Source: an uncultured Oscillospiraceae bacterium (GTDB lineage: Bacteria; Bacillota; Clostridia; Oscillospirales; Ruminococcaceae). From it: a stretch of 10,649 bases of DNA. The position numbers were made by a program, and so were the translations under genes. The DNA lies in NCBI GenBank assembly GCA_900543295.1, contig UQQY01000066.1:1-10649 (forward strand). The letters run 5' to 3'. The notes beneath the pieces are model-generated. The model did no database searches. It worked only from the letters and a program-made list of their open reading frames with translations, and was not told where the DNA came from. The stretch's first letter is position 1; every line of letters starts with the position of its first letter. Below are positions 1 to 6,651 of this stretch, piece by piece.

Positions 1-302
1 AAATCTACGCCAAGCTCGATTAAGCGCCGCACATCGCGCGGGCCTTCTGTTGCAAGGATTTCGACCGCCTTGCGGTTGTTGCGGAAACCGCCGGCGACAA
101 GCGTATCGTTGATATGCTTCTGGACGCTGTCGTGTACGGTGTCGAACACGGCGGCGATACCGCCCTGCGCAAGATTTGAATTGCTCAGGCTGAGCTCGCG
201 CTTTGATAAGAGCAGCACATGCAGATTTTTGTCCAGATTGAGCGCGGCATATAAGCCTGCAATGCCGCCGCCCATAATGATGACGTCATAGTTGTTCGTC
301 AT
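1..302 (-). CDS. nadB: L-aspartate oxidase, N-terminal part (cut by window edge)
   Basis: This is the first 100 codons of a flavoprotein read on the minus strand; the rest lies beyond position 1. L-aspartate oxidase oxidises L-aspartate to iminoaspartate, the first step of de novo NAD synthesis, and NadA then uses the product with dihydroxyacetone phosphate. The sequence shows an FAD-binding Rossmann start (YDVIIMGGGIAGLYAAL, glycines at residues 11-13 and 16), then SNSNLAQGGIAAV at 40-52, typical of NadB and the related SdhA/FrdA flavoproteins. HINDTLVAGG (63-72) and the RRLIELGVDF region near residue 100 fit NadB better than SdhA. The ATG at 302-300 has a good ribosome site (AGGAAG, 316-311 on the minus strand, 8 nt away). 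It is divergent from the rnj operon. Whether nadA and nadC follow cannot be seen. A fumarate reductase flavoprotein is the main alternative. Confidence 0.85.
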   Translation of the reverse strand, partial: MTNNYDVIIMGGGIAGLYAALNLDKNLHVLLLSKRELSLSNSNLAQGGIAAVFDTVHDSVQKHINDTLVAGGFRNNRKAVEILATEGPRDVRRLIELGVD

Positions 303-326
303 AAATTCCACTTCCTAAAAGCTGAT

Positions 327-368
327 AAGGTTTCTTTATTTTAAAACAATACGAGGACAGGAAACCTT
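327..368 (-). promoter_or_regulatory. Stem at the predicted 5' end of the nadB mRNA
   Basis: AAGGTTTC (327-334) and GAAACCTT (361-368) are exact 8-bp inverted repeats separated by 26 nt. If nadB transcription starts near 368, as the extended -10 suggests, one arm forms the very first bases of the mRNA. The arms would then fold into a 5'-terminal stem with an AT-rich loop, ending 24 nt before the start codon. Such stems can protect against 5'-end-dependent decay by RNase J; the role here is inference. The ribosome site at 311-316 lies outside the stem. Confidence 0.4.
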
Positions 369-372
369 TGTC
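356..372. promoter_or_regulatory. Candidate operator: GACA / TGTC inverted half-sites
   Basis: GACA (356-359) and TGTC (369-372) form short inverted half-sites separated by 9 bp, just downstream of the nadB -10 and across its predicted start point. Firmicutes often repress nadBCA genes with the niacin-responsive regulator NiaR (YrxA), so an operator is expected around here. I cannot match this to a known consensus from memory. Four-base half-sites are weak evidence, and the site overlaps one arm of the mRNA stem. Confidence 0.25.
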
Positions 373-374
373 TC

Positions 375-380
375 AGTATA
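375..380 (-). promoter_or_regulatory. Probable nadB promoter, extended -10
   Basis: Read on the minus strand, this is TATACT preceded by TG one base away (TGCTATACT), an extended -10 element. The region 17 bp further upstream is T-rich (TTTTCT) and is no real -35 match, which is usual for extended -10 promoters. The start point would fall near position 368, giving a nadB leader of about 66 nt. It is the best candidate on this strand in the divergent region, but only by inspection. Confidence 0.55.
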
Positions 381-463
381 GCATAAGCGCGCGAAAAAGA
401 AAAGAATTTACCGCCATCCTGTAAAAAGATTGCAAACAAAAAGTCTCAGATCCATCCCATAGC

Positions 464-492
464 TTGACACGAAAAGATATTTGCTTTACAAT
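464..492 (+). promoter_or_regulatory. Sigma-A promoter for the rnj-gdpP-rplI-dnaB-tilS-hpt-ftsH block
   Basis: TTGACA (464-469) is a perfect -35 box and TACAAT (487-492) a five-of-six -10 box, with the ideal 17-bp spacer. Transcription should start near 499, leaving a leader of about 225 nt before the preferred rnj start at 726. It is the strongest promoter match I see in the window and faces the seven-gene block. Confidence 0.8.
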
Positions 493-644
493 AAAAGACA
501 AATGGATGTACGGAAAACAAGCTTGACTGAGAACAAAGGTATGGCCGCAGCAGGATGGACGGAATAATCAGAAATGCGGCTGCATCACTCGGCTGACCGC
601 ACCGAATGAGCGGGTGGAATTCGAACGATACATACATATGAGGC

Positions 645-676
645 GCCGACTTTCTTTAGGTAGAGGGGTCGGTTTT
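645..676 (+). promoter_or_regulatory. Attenuator-like hairpin in the rnj leader
   Basis: GCCGAC (645-650) pairs with GTCGGT (668-673), including one G-U pair. Three further T-G pairs inside (651-653 with 665-667) leave an 11-nt loop. TTTT follows at 673-676. The shape is that of a weak intrinsic terminator, but the stem is short and the T run only four long. It overlaps the upstream TTG/GTG start candidates at 675 and 678, and its 3' arm takes up most of the GAGGGG that would serve them. Confidence 0.35.
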
Positions 677-713
677 GGTGATTATGTCCAGATTGCCTCA
701 ACACAACCGAAGT

Positions 714-718
714 GAGGG
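714..718 (+). promoter_or_regulatory. Ribosome binding site deciding the rnj start
   Basis: GAGGG at 714-718 stands 7 nt before the TTG at 726. A competing GAGGGG at 663-668 could serve TTG 675 or GTG 678, but lies partly inside the leader hairpin. The codons between 678 and 725 (AGA, CAA, CGA, AGT, GGA) are less like the rest of the operon, which also favours 726. The ATG at 741 has no clear ribosome site. Confidence 0.45.
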
Positions 719-725
719 AAAAGCA

Positions 726-2717
726 TTGCGAAAAGAAACAATGGAACAGACGGCGGATATGGATTTTAGCATGAGGGAGCCGTCCCCGAAGAAGAAAGCG
801 AAACCGAGAGAACAGAGTACGCGCCGCCGGCAGAGCGCCCCGTTTAAGCCGGAGGAATTGATGAAGGAGCTTGGCGCCGCGAAAGCGCCGTCTAAAACGG
901 GCGATAGCGCGGGGACTGGACGCAGCGCGAAGTACGCAAGCTATCAGGCGTACTACAACGCGCACAACGCAGGCGCGCAGAAAGCAAAAGATACACCAAA
1001 GGGTGGACAGCGTACAGGCGGCCGCCGCCAAAATCAAAAGCAGAAGCCGGCCGCCAAAAAGATGCCGATCCGGATTGTTCCGCTCGGCGGATTAAATGAG
1101 ATCGGAAAAAATATGACGCTTTATGAGTGCCAGGACGATATGTTTATCGTGGACTGCGGACTTGCGTTTCCGGATGTGGATATGCTCGGCGTCGATCTGG
1201 TTATCCCCGATTTCACGTATATTGAAGAGAATATCGATCGGATCAAGGGTATGGTTATCACCCACGGACATGAAGATCATATCGGCGCTATCCCGTATCT
1301 TTTAAAACGCTTTGACATCCCGATCTACGCCTCGCCCCTGGCCATCGGCCTGATTAAAGGAAAGCTCAAGGAGCACGGCTTGCTTGCATCGGCAAAGCTT
1401 TTTGTCGTGAGTCCGCGCCAAACGGTTCAGATGGGATGTATGGAGGTCGAGTTTATCCATGTAAATCATTCGATACCGGATGCGATGGGGATTGTCGTGC
1501 ATTCACCGGCGGGCGTCATCGTCCAGACGGGCGACTTCAAGATTGACTATACGCCGATTGAGGGCGGCATGATGGATCTCGCGCGTTTGGCGGAGCTTGG
1601 CGAAAAGGGTGTGCTGTGTCTGCTTTCCGACTCCACTAATGCGGAGCGGCCGGGCGCGACACCGTCCGAGCGGAAAGTCGGCCGGTCTTTTGAGGGACTG
1701 TTTAACAGCGCGGAAGGACGCCGCATCATCATCGCCTCCTTCTCCTCGAATATTCATCGTATTCAGCAGATCATCTCCGTGGCGGAGCGCTATGGCCGCA
1801 AGGTTGCCGTTTCCGGCAGAAGTATGGAAAACGTAGTGGCTGTCGCGGTTGAGCTTGGCTATTTAAACGTGCCGGAGGGTTTGTTGATTGACATTGACCA
1901 GCTTTCTCGCTATCCGGAGGAGCAGCTGGTTGTCATCACAACCGGCAGTCAGGGCGAGCCGATGTCGGCGCTTTCCCGCATGGCCAGCGGCGATCACCGT
2001 AAGGTAAACGTAACGTCGCGCGATTTTATCATTATTTCCGCAACGCCGATACCGGGCAATGAAAAGCATGTAACGCGCGTGGTAAACGACCTGCTGCGGC
2101 TGGGCGCGGAAGTTGTGTATGAAAAAATGTACGAGGTGCATGTTTCCGGTCATGCGTGTCAGGATGAGCTGGCTCTGGTCATGGCGATTACGAAGCCGAA
2201 ATTTTTCATGCCGGTGCATGGGGAATACAAGCATTTGTGTGCGCACGCAAGGCTTGCGGAAACAATGGGAATTCCGCGGGATCATATTTATATCGGAGAC
2301 ATTGGACAGGTGCTTGAGCTGACGGAGGACGAGATGAAAACCGGAGCCGCAGTTCCGGCCGGCCGCGTTCTGGTCGACGGACTGGGCGTGGGCGATGTTG
2401 GCACCATCGTCCTGCGCGACCGCCAGCATCTGGCGCAGGACGGACTGATCGTCGTGGTCATGACCATCGAAAAGGTGACGGGAAGCCTGCTTTCCGGACC
2501 GGAGATCATTTCGCGCGGCTTTGTCTACGTCAGGGAGTCCGAGGGGCTTATCACCGACGCCAGACAGGTTGTGCGCGGCGTAATCGACCAGTGCTATGCC
2601 GCTGAGGTGCGCGACTGGGGCGGCATCAAAACCAGTGTAAAAGACGCGCTGTCCAATTATATCTATAAAAAGACGAAGCGCAGCCCGATGATCCTGCCGA
2701 TCATCATGGAGGTCTGA
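726..2717 (+). CDS. rnj: Ribonuclease J with long basic N-terminal extension
   Basis: RNase J is a cytoplasmic metallo-beta-lactamase/beta-CASP enzyme with 5'-3' exonuclease and endonuclease activity, central to mRNA decay and rRNA maturation in Firmicutes. From the TTG at 726 it is 663 residues, against about 555 usually. Residues 1-112 are a low-complexity segment rich in Lys, Arg, Gln, Gly and Ala. The catalytic core starts at MPIRIVPLGG (113 on). It carries the zinc motif HGHEDH (180-185), HVNHS with His248, GDFKIDY with Asp270, SDSTNAERPG, the beta-CASP segments ASFSSNIHR, SGRSM and GSQGEPMSAL, and MPVHGEYKH with His498. SRGFVYVRES lies in the C-terminal domain. Other possible starts are 675, 678, 684 and 741; all change only the disordered tail. 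It is first in the operon, 26 nt before gdpP. Assignment to J1 or J2 is open, as only one copy is visible. Confidence 0.95.
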   Translation: MRKETMEQTADMDFSMREPSPKKKAKPREQSTRRRQSAPFKPEELMKELGAAKAPSKTGDSAGTGRSAKYASYQAYYNAHNAGAQKAKDTPKGGQRTGGRRQNQKQKPAAKKMPIRIVPLGGLNEIGKNMTLYECQDDMFIVDCGLAFPDVDMLGVDLVIPDFTYIEENIDRIKGMVITHGHEDHIGAIPYLLKRFDIPIYASPLAIGLIKGKLKEHGLLASAKLFVVSPRQTVQMGCMEVEFIHVNHSIPDAMGIVVHSPAGVIVQTGDFKIDYTPIEGGMMDLARLAELGEKGVLCLLSDSTNAERPGATPSERKVGRSFEGLFNSAEGRRIIIASFSSNIHRIQQIISVAERYGRKVAVSGRSMENVVAVAVELGYLNVPEGLLIDIDQLSRYPEEQLVVITTGSQGEPMSALSRMASGDHRKVNVTSRDFIIISATPIPGNEKHVTRVVNDLLRLGAEVVYEKMYEVHVSGHACQDELALVMAITKPKFFMPVHGEYKHLCAHARLAETMGIPRDHIYIGDIGQVLELTEDEMKTGAAVPAGRVLVDGLGVGDVGTIVLRDRQHLAQDGLIVVVMTIEKVTGSLLSGPEIISRGFVYVRESEGLITDARQVVRGVIDQCYAAEVRDWGGIKTSVKDALSNYIYKKTKRSPMILPIIMEV

Positions 2718-2743
2718 CTTTTTAAAAAGGGAGGGACGCCGCA

Positions 2744-4720
2744 ATGAAGCCGAAACGTTTCTGGCTGATCCGGCCGCTGAATATTTTATTGATCGTCGTC
2801 AGCCTGACGATGTGCGGCGCGCTTTTCTTTGCGGATAAAATTCTGTTTTTCATCTTTACGCCGATTGTGCTGGTGCTGGATGTGCTGGCCGCCGTGCGGA
2901 TCTGGCGGATTCAGCAGGATCTGCACAGGGTTATCACGTCCATGGGGAAATCGGTCTCTGACCGGCATGAATCGGGGCTTATCAATTTTCCGATTCCGAC
3001 GTTGATTGTGAGCGAGCAGGGCGAGGTTGTCTGGTATAACGAGACGTTTCGCACCGCTGTTCTGGGAGATGAAAAGGATATTTTCGGCTATTCCCTGCGT
3101 TCGTTGATTGAGGAGGAGCTCTCCGAGCTTTTGGAGTGCAGCCCCCGCCGTGTAAAATGCAGGAAGGGTTATTATGAGGTCTATGCCCTGAAAACGGAGG
3201 GGGAGCAGCCGTTTTGTCTGCTTTATTTCGTGGATGTGACAAAGCTTGAAATCATCCGGCAGGAGGCAAAGCGGAAGCGGCCGGTCGTTATGGCCATGCT
3301 GATTGACAATTATGACGAAACAATAGGCAAGGAGGCCGACGCCAACCGGCTGAAGCTTTTAAATGATGTGCGCAATGCAATTCAGACGTTTGCCGACAGC
3401 ACAACGGGTTTTATCCGCCGAATGGATCACGACCGCTATCTGATGGTGGTGGAGGAACAGGATCTCGATAAAATGTTCCGAAATCGGTTTGAGATATTGG
3501 ATAAGGTTCGCGCTGTGGAGACAGAAAACCGAACGCCGGTTACACTCTCCATTGGCGTAGCGCCCGTTATCGATACGCTTCACCGCGCGGAGAGCGAGGC
3601 CAGACAGGCGCTTGAGATGGCGCTTGGGCGCGGCGGCGATCAGGTTGCCGTGAAAACCGGAACCGGCTATGAGTTTTTCGGTGGGTTTTCAAAGGGTGTG
3701 GAAAAGCAGACCAAGGTTAAAACCCGCATCGTGGCTTCCGCACTGGCGGAGCTCATTAAGGGCAGCGATAACGTGCTTGTGATGGGGCATCGCTTTGCGG
3801 ATCTTGATTCGCTTGGTTCGGCAATTGGCCTCGCAAAGGCATGCCGCTGTCTTGGCAAGGAGTCGTATATCGTATTGGACTCCAGACGAAATCTTGCGGA
3901 TGTGCTTGTGCGCAGGCTGGTCGAAAACAAAGAGCAGAATATGATCTGTTTGCCTGAAACAGCGGTTGATCTGGTTATGGATAAAACGCTTCTTATTATT
4001 ACCGACACGCATACGGTCGATTTGATCGAAAGTCCGGAAATATACAAACGCTGCAAGCAGGTTGTGGTGATTGACCATCACCGCAAAATGGTCAATCACA
4101 TCGATAACGCGGTGATTTTTTATCATGAGCCATTTGCCTCTTCAGCGTCTGAGATGGTGACGGAGCTTGTGCAGTATTTGGGCGATTCCTGCCGCTTAAA
4201 CCGTATGGAGGCGGAGGCGCTTTTGTCCGGCATCATGCTGGATACCAAAAACTTTGTTATGAAAACCGGTGTGCGCACGTTCGAAGCTGCCGCGTATCTG
4301 CGTCGGCTGGGCGCGGATACGATTTCGGTTCGAGAGCTTTTTTCTTCTACGATCGAGTCATATCGCCGCCGGTCGCAGATTGTCGCCGGTGCGGAGCTGC
4401 TGCATGGCTGCGCGATTTCGGTGTGCGATACAGCGGGCGACGATATGCGCGTAGTCGCGCCGCAGGCTGCGGATGAGCTTTTGAGTATCAGCGGGGTTAA
4501 GGCTTCGTTTGTGCTGTATGCAACAGGCGGAACGGTGAATATTTCGGCGCGCTCTATGGGGGCGTTTAACGTGCAGGTCATAATGGAAAAAATGGGCGGC
4601 GGCGGCCATCACACCATGGCGGGCGCCCAGATTAAAGACAGCGACTGCCATCAGGTGCGCACGCGCCTTGCGGCGATTATTGAAGAATATTGTGCAGAAA
4701 AGGAACGAAAGGAAGGATAG
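2744..4720 (+). CDS. gdpP: Cyclic-di-AMP phosphodiesterase GdpP (PAS-GGDEF-DHH/DHHA1)
   Basis: GdpP is a membrane-anchored enzyme that hydrolyses c-di-AMP to pApA, setting the messenger level that controls potassium and osmolyte transport and wall stress. At 658 residues it matches the family (about 659 in B. subtilis). Two membrane segments lie near residues 11-30 and 33-54. A PAS-like domain follows (about 80-175), then a degenerate GGDEF domain (about 180-300) whose active-site loop reads RRMDHDR (225-231), so no cyclase activity is expected. The DHH domain has GHRFADLDSLG (348-358), the DHH motif VVVIDHH (440-446) and Asp500 in SGIMLDTKNF. DHHA1 ends with MGGGGHHTMAG (617-627). AGGGAGG at 2728-2734 precedes the ATG by 9 nt. 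Heme binding by the PAS and inhibition by ppGpp are known in relatives but not readable here. Confidence 0.95.
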   Translation: MKPKRFWLIRPLNILLIVVSLTMCGALFFADKILFFIFTPIVLVLDVLAAVRIWRIQQDLHRVITSMGKSVSDRHESGLINFPIPTLIVSEQGEVVWYNETFRTAVLGDEKDIFGYSLRSLIEEELSELLECSPRRVKCRKGYYEVYALKTEGEQPFCLLYFVDVTKLEIIRQEAKRKRPVVMAMLIDNYDETIGKEADANRLKLLNDVRNAIQTFADSTTGFIRRMDHDRYLMVVEEQDLDKMFRNRFEILDKVRAVETENRTPVTLSIGVAPVIDTLHRAESEARQALEMALGRGGDQVAVKTGTGYEFFGGFSKGVEKQTKVKTRIVASALAELIKGSDNVLVMGHRFADLDSLGSAIGLAKACRCLGKESYIVLDSRRNLADVLVRRLVENKEQNMICLPETAVDLVMDKTLLIITDTHTVDLIESPEIYKRCKQVVVIDHHRKMVNHIDNAVIFYHEPFASSASEMVTELVQYLGDSCRLNRMEAEALLSGIMLDTKNFVMKTGVRTFEAAAYLRRLGADTISVRELFSSTIESYRRRSQIVAGAELLHGCAISVCDTAGDDMRVVAPQAADELLSISGVKASFVLYATGGTVNISARSMGAFNVQVIMEKMGGGGHHTMAGAQIKDSDCHQVRTRLAAIIEEYCAEKERKEG

Positions 4721-4722
4721 TA

Positions 4723-5172
4723 ATGCAGGTTATTTTAAAACAGGACGTCAAGGGAACGGGCAAAGCGGGCGAGCTTGTCAAGGTTTCCGACGGATATGCG
4801 AAGAACTTTCTCTTTAAAAAGGGGCTTGCCGTGGAGGCGAGCGCCGCAGCGATGAATGAGAAAAAGACAAAAGATGAGGCGGCGGCGCACCATGCGCAGG
4901 TGGCGCTTGACGCGGCAAAGGCGGATTGTGCAAAGATCGACGGAAAAACCGTTATCATTTTCGCAAAAGCAGGAACCGGCGGCCGTCTGTTCGGCGCGGT
5001 AACGGCCAAAGAGGTGGCCGACGAAATGAACCGTCAGTTCGGAACAGATCTTACCAAAAAGAAAATTGTGATGAAAAGCGATATTAAGACTTTCGGCGAA
5101 TACAGCTTTGAGGTTAAGCTGCACCCAGGCGTGTCGGCCAAACTCGGCCTCAGTGTAAAAGAGGCGGAATAA
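4723..5172 (+). CDS. rplI: 50S ribosomal protein L9
   Basis: L9 binds 23S rRNA near the base of the L1 stalk with its N-terminal domain, and its C-terminal domain reaches towards neighbouring ribosomes; it helps reading-frame maintenance. The protein is 149 residues, the normal length. MQVILKQDVKGTGKAGE and the signature VKVSDGYAKNFLFKKGLA (about 23-40) mark the N-terminal domain. A charged linking helix rich in Lys and Ala follows, then the C-terminal domain with GRLFGAVTAKEVAD. The ATG at 4723 is only 2 nt after the gdpP stop and has AAAGGAAGGA just upstream, so translation is probably coupled. A longer frame opening at 4690 lies inside gdpP and lacks L9 homology in its first residues. gdpP-rplI-dnaB is a conserved order in Firmicutes. 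Confidence 0.97.
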   Translation: MQVILKQDVKGTGKAGELVKVSDGYAKNFLFKKGLAVEASAAAMNEKKTKDEAAAHHAQVALDAAKADCAKIDGKTVIIFAKAGTGGRLFGAVTAKEVADEMNRQFGTDLTKKKIVMKSDIKTFGEYSFEVKLHPGVSAKLGLSVKEAE

Positions 5173-5187
5173 GCTTCCAGGCGGTTT

Positions 5188-5231
5188 AAGGCTATGCCTG
5201 TATGCGCAAGACGCATACATGGGATAGCCTT
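5188..5231 (+). terminator. Long imperfect hairpin between rplI and dnaB (attenuator or processing site)
   Basis: AAGGCTAT (5188-5195) pairs with ATAGCCTT (5224-5231), and TGTATGCG (5199-5206) pairs with CGCATACA (5212-5219). CC/GG joins them across a G-G mismatch and one bulged T, giving about 18 bp with a CAAGA loop. The following TTGCTGTGTTTTATT is T-rich but interrupted, so termination would be partial at best. The position, after an abundant ribosomal protein and before a low-copy helicase, suits attenuation or RNA processing. Read as double-stranded DNA it could also be a palindromic repeat element. The structure is clear, its role is not. Confidence 0.6.
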
Positions 5232-5268
5232 GCTGTGTTTTATTGTGAACGTACAGGGAGGAGTAGTC

Positions 5269-6651
5269 ATGGCCGAAAACGAGCAGGTTCTATTTGAAAC
5301 GCTGCAAAACATGCCCTACAGTCTGGAGGCGGAGCAGTCGGTGCTCGGCGCGCTTTTGCTGGAACCGGATCAGATCGGCGCCGTTTTGGAGCAGCTTCCG
5401 CGTCCGGAGATGTTTTATCGAAAACAGCATCGGGAGCTGTTCGGCGTGCTGTGCGGCATGTTCAGCCTGAACAAAACCATTGATTTTGTCACGGTTCTGG
5501 ATGAAGCGGTGCGGGCGGCGGTATTTGACAGTGCGGAAAACGCAAAACTCTATCTGGTTCAGCTTATGGAGCTTGTGCCGACAACGGCAAATCTGATGGA
5601 CTATTGCCGTATCGTGCGGGAAAAATATTATCTGCGCGCGCTGATTACGGCATGCGGCGATATTATCGAGCGCTCCCGCAGCGGCGAGACCGAGGCCGAA
5701 CAGGTGCTCGAATATGCGGAGCAGCGGATTTACGACATCCGGCAGGGAAAGGATCCCGCATCGCTTACGAGGATTGATACTGTTATTTTAGAGGCCTATG
5801 ACCGCCTGACCAAAATGTCCGGTGAGGACAAGGATAAATATCTGGGACTGCGGAGCGGCTTTTCGCGGCTTGATATGATTTTGGGCGGCTTAAACCGCTC
5901 GGATCTTATTTTGCTTGCGGCGCGCCCCGGCATGGGCAAGTCGAGCTTTGCTTTGAATATCGCGTTGAATGTGGCAAGGCGATATCCGGAAAAATCGGTC
6001 GTCATGTTTTCGCTCGAAATGTCGAATGAGCAGCTTGTCTCCCGTGCAATGGCATCAGAGGCGCGTATTGATAACAACAAGCTGCGCGTCGGAAATCTGA
6101 ATGCTGACGAATGGGTGCAGCTCGCATCGTGCGCCGATGTATTGAGCCGGATGAATTTTTATTTCAGTGATGCGGCCGGCGTTACCGTCAACGATATTAA
6201 GGCGAAGCTTTTGCGCCTAAAGGACGTCGGCCTTGTCGTTATCGACTATTTGCAGCTGATGTCCTCCGGCCGCAGGACGGAAAACCGCGTGCAGGAAATT
6301 TCGCAGATGACGCGGAATCTGAAAATCATGGCAAAAGAGCTCGACGTTCCGGTTATTCTGCTTTCTCAGCTTTCCCGTGCGGCGGAGCAGCGTCAGGGTC
6401 ATAAGCCGATGCTGTCCGATCTGCGTGACTCCGGTTCTATTGAGCAGGATGCGGATATTGTACTCTTTTTATACCGCGATACTTATTATAAGGATGATGA
6501 AAACGGCAAAGAGGAGGAGGCCGATCCGACGGACGCGCAGTGCATTGTAGCGAAAAACCGTCACGGTTCGACCGGTGAGCTGGATATTAGATGGATCGGC
6601 GAGTTTACCCGATTTGAGGATGTGGAGATGTTCCGAGATGAACCGAATTGA
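5269..6651 (+). CDS. dnaB: Replicative DNA helicase DnaB (DnaC in Bacillus naming)
   Basis: This is the hexameric ATP-driven helicase that unwinds DNA at the fork and recruits primase. It has 460 residues, the usual length. The N-terminal domain begins with PYSLEAEQSVLGALLL, as in the family, and occupies about residues 1-105. A linker follows, then the RecA-type motor with LRSGFSRLDMILGGL, Walker A ARPGMGKSS (218-226, Lys224), FSLEMSNEQL, Walker B VVIDYLQLM (323-331, Asp326), LLSQLSRAAEQR, LRDSGSIEQDAD, and the C-terminal AKNRHGSTG with the arginine-finger region. The ATG at 5269 follows CAGGGAGGAG at 5254-5263; an earlier in-frame start at 5194 would read through the hairpin and adds no family sequence. 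The last 14 nt overlap tilS. No intein or insertion is seen. Confidence 0.97.
   Translation: MAENEQVLFETLQNMPYSLEAEQSVLGALLLEPDQIGAVLEQLPRPEMFYRKQHRELFGVLCGMFSLNKTIDFVTVLDEAVRAAVFDSAENAKLYLVQLMELVPTTANLMDYCRIVREKYYLRALITACGDIIERSRSGETEAEQVLEYAEQRIYDIRQGKDPASLTRIDTVILEAYDRLTKMSGEDKDKYLGLRSGFSRLDMILGGLNRSDLILLAARPGMGKSSFALNIALNVARRYPEKSVVMFSLEMSNEQLVSRAMASEARIDNNKLRVGNLNADEWVQLASCADVLSRMNFYFSDAAGVTVNDIKAKLLRLKDVGLVVIDYLQLMSSGRRTENRVQEISQMTRNLKIMAKELDVPVILLSQLSRAAEQRQGHKPMLSDLRDSGSIEQDADIVLFLYRDTYYKDDENGKEEEADPTDAQCIVAKNRHGSTGELDIRWIGEFTRFEDVEMFRDEPN

Larger units (their letters stand above)
493..725 (+). other. Long rnj leader, no convincing gene
   Basis: This stretch lies between the promoter and the preferred rnj start. 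It contains two short open frames, 502-567 (21 codons) and 574-609 (11 codons), neither with a proper ribosome site. It also has a 5-bp inverted repeat TGCGG/CCGCA (575-579 and 597-601) and, at its end, an attenuator-like hairpin (645-676). I recognise no riboswitch, T-box or L-protein leader. The minus-strand part of the intergenic region (303-463) holds the nadB signals. Confidence 0.5.

Noticed and set aside
502..609. Two small open frames in the rnj leader (21 and 11 codons)
   Set aside because: Neither has a ribosome site at suitable spacing and the peptides have no regulatory codon run, so a leader peptide is not supported.
615..640. GGAATTCGAACG resembling a reversed tRNA T-arm
   Set aside because: No acceptor, D or anticodon arms can be drawn around it on either strand.
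2718..2729. Perfect 12-bp palindrome CTTTTTAAAAAG between rnj and gdpP
   Set aside because: It has no loop, is AT-only but for its ends, and merges into the gdpP ribosome site; a chance T-run/A-run junction is the simplest reading.
1863..2744. A 293-codon open frame on the minus strand opposite rnj
   Set aside because: It lies antisense to the conserved beta-CASP and C-terminal parts of RNase J, has no ribosome site and shows no recognisable family; it is a shadow of the coding strand.
3422..3490. An active diguanylate cyclase site in the GGDEF-like domain of GdpP
   Set aside because: The signature loop is RRMDHDR rather than GGDEF/GGEEF, which matches the degenerate domain normal for GdpP.
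5194..5268. An upstream in-frame start extending dnaB by 25 residues
   Set aside because: It begins inside the hairpin, lacks a ribosome site, and the family N-terminus matches the ATG at 5269, which has an excellent one.
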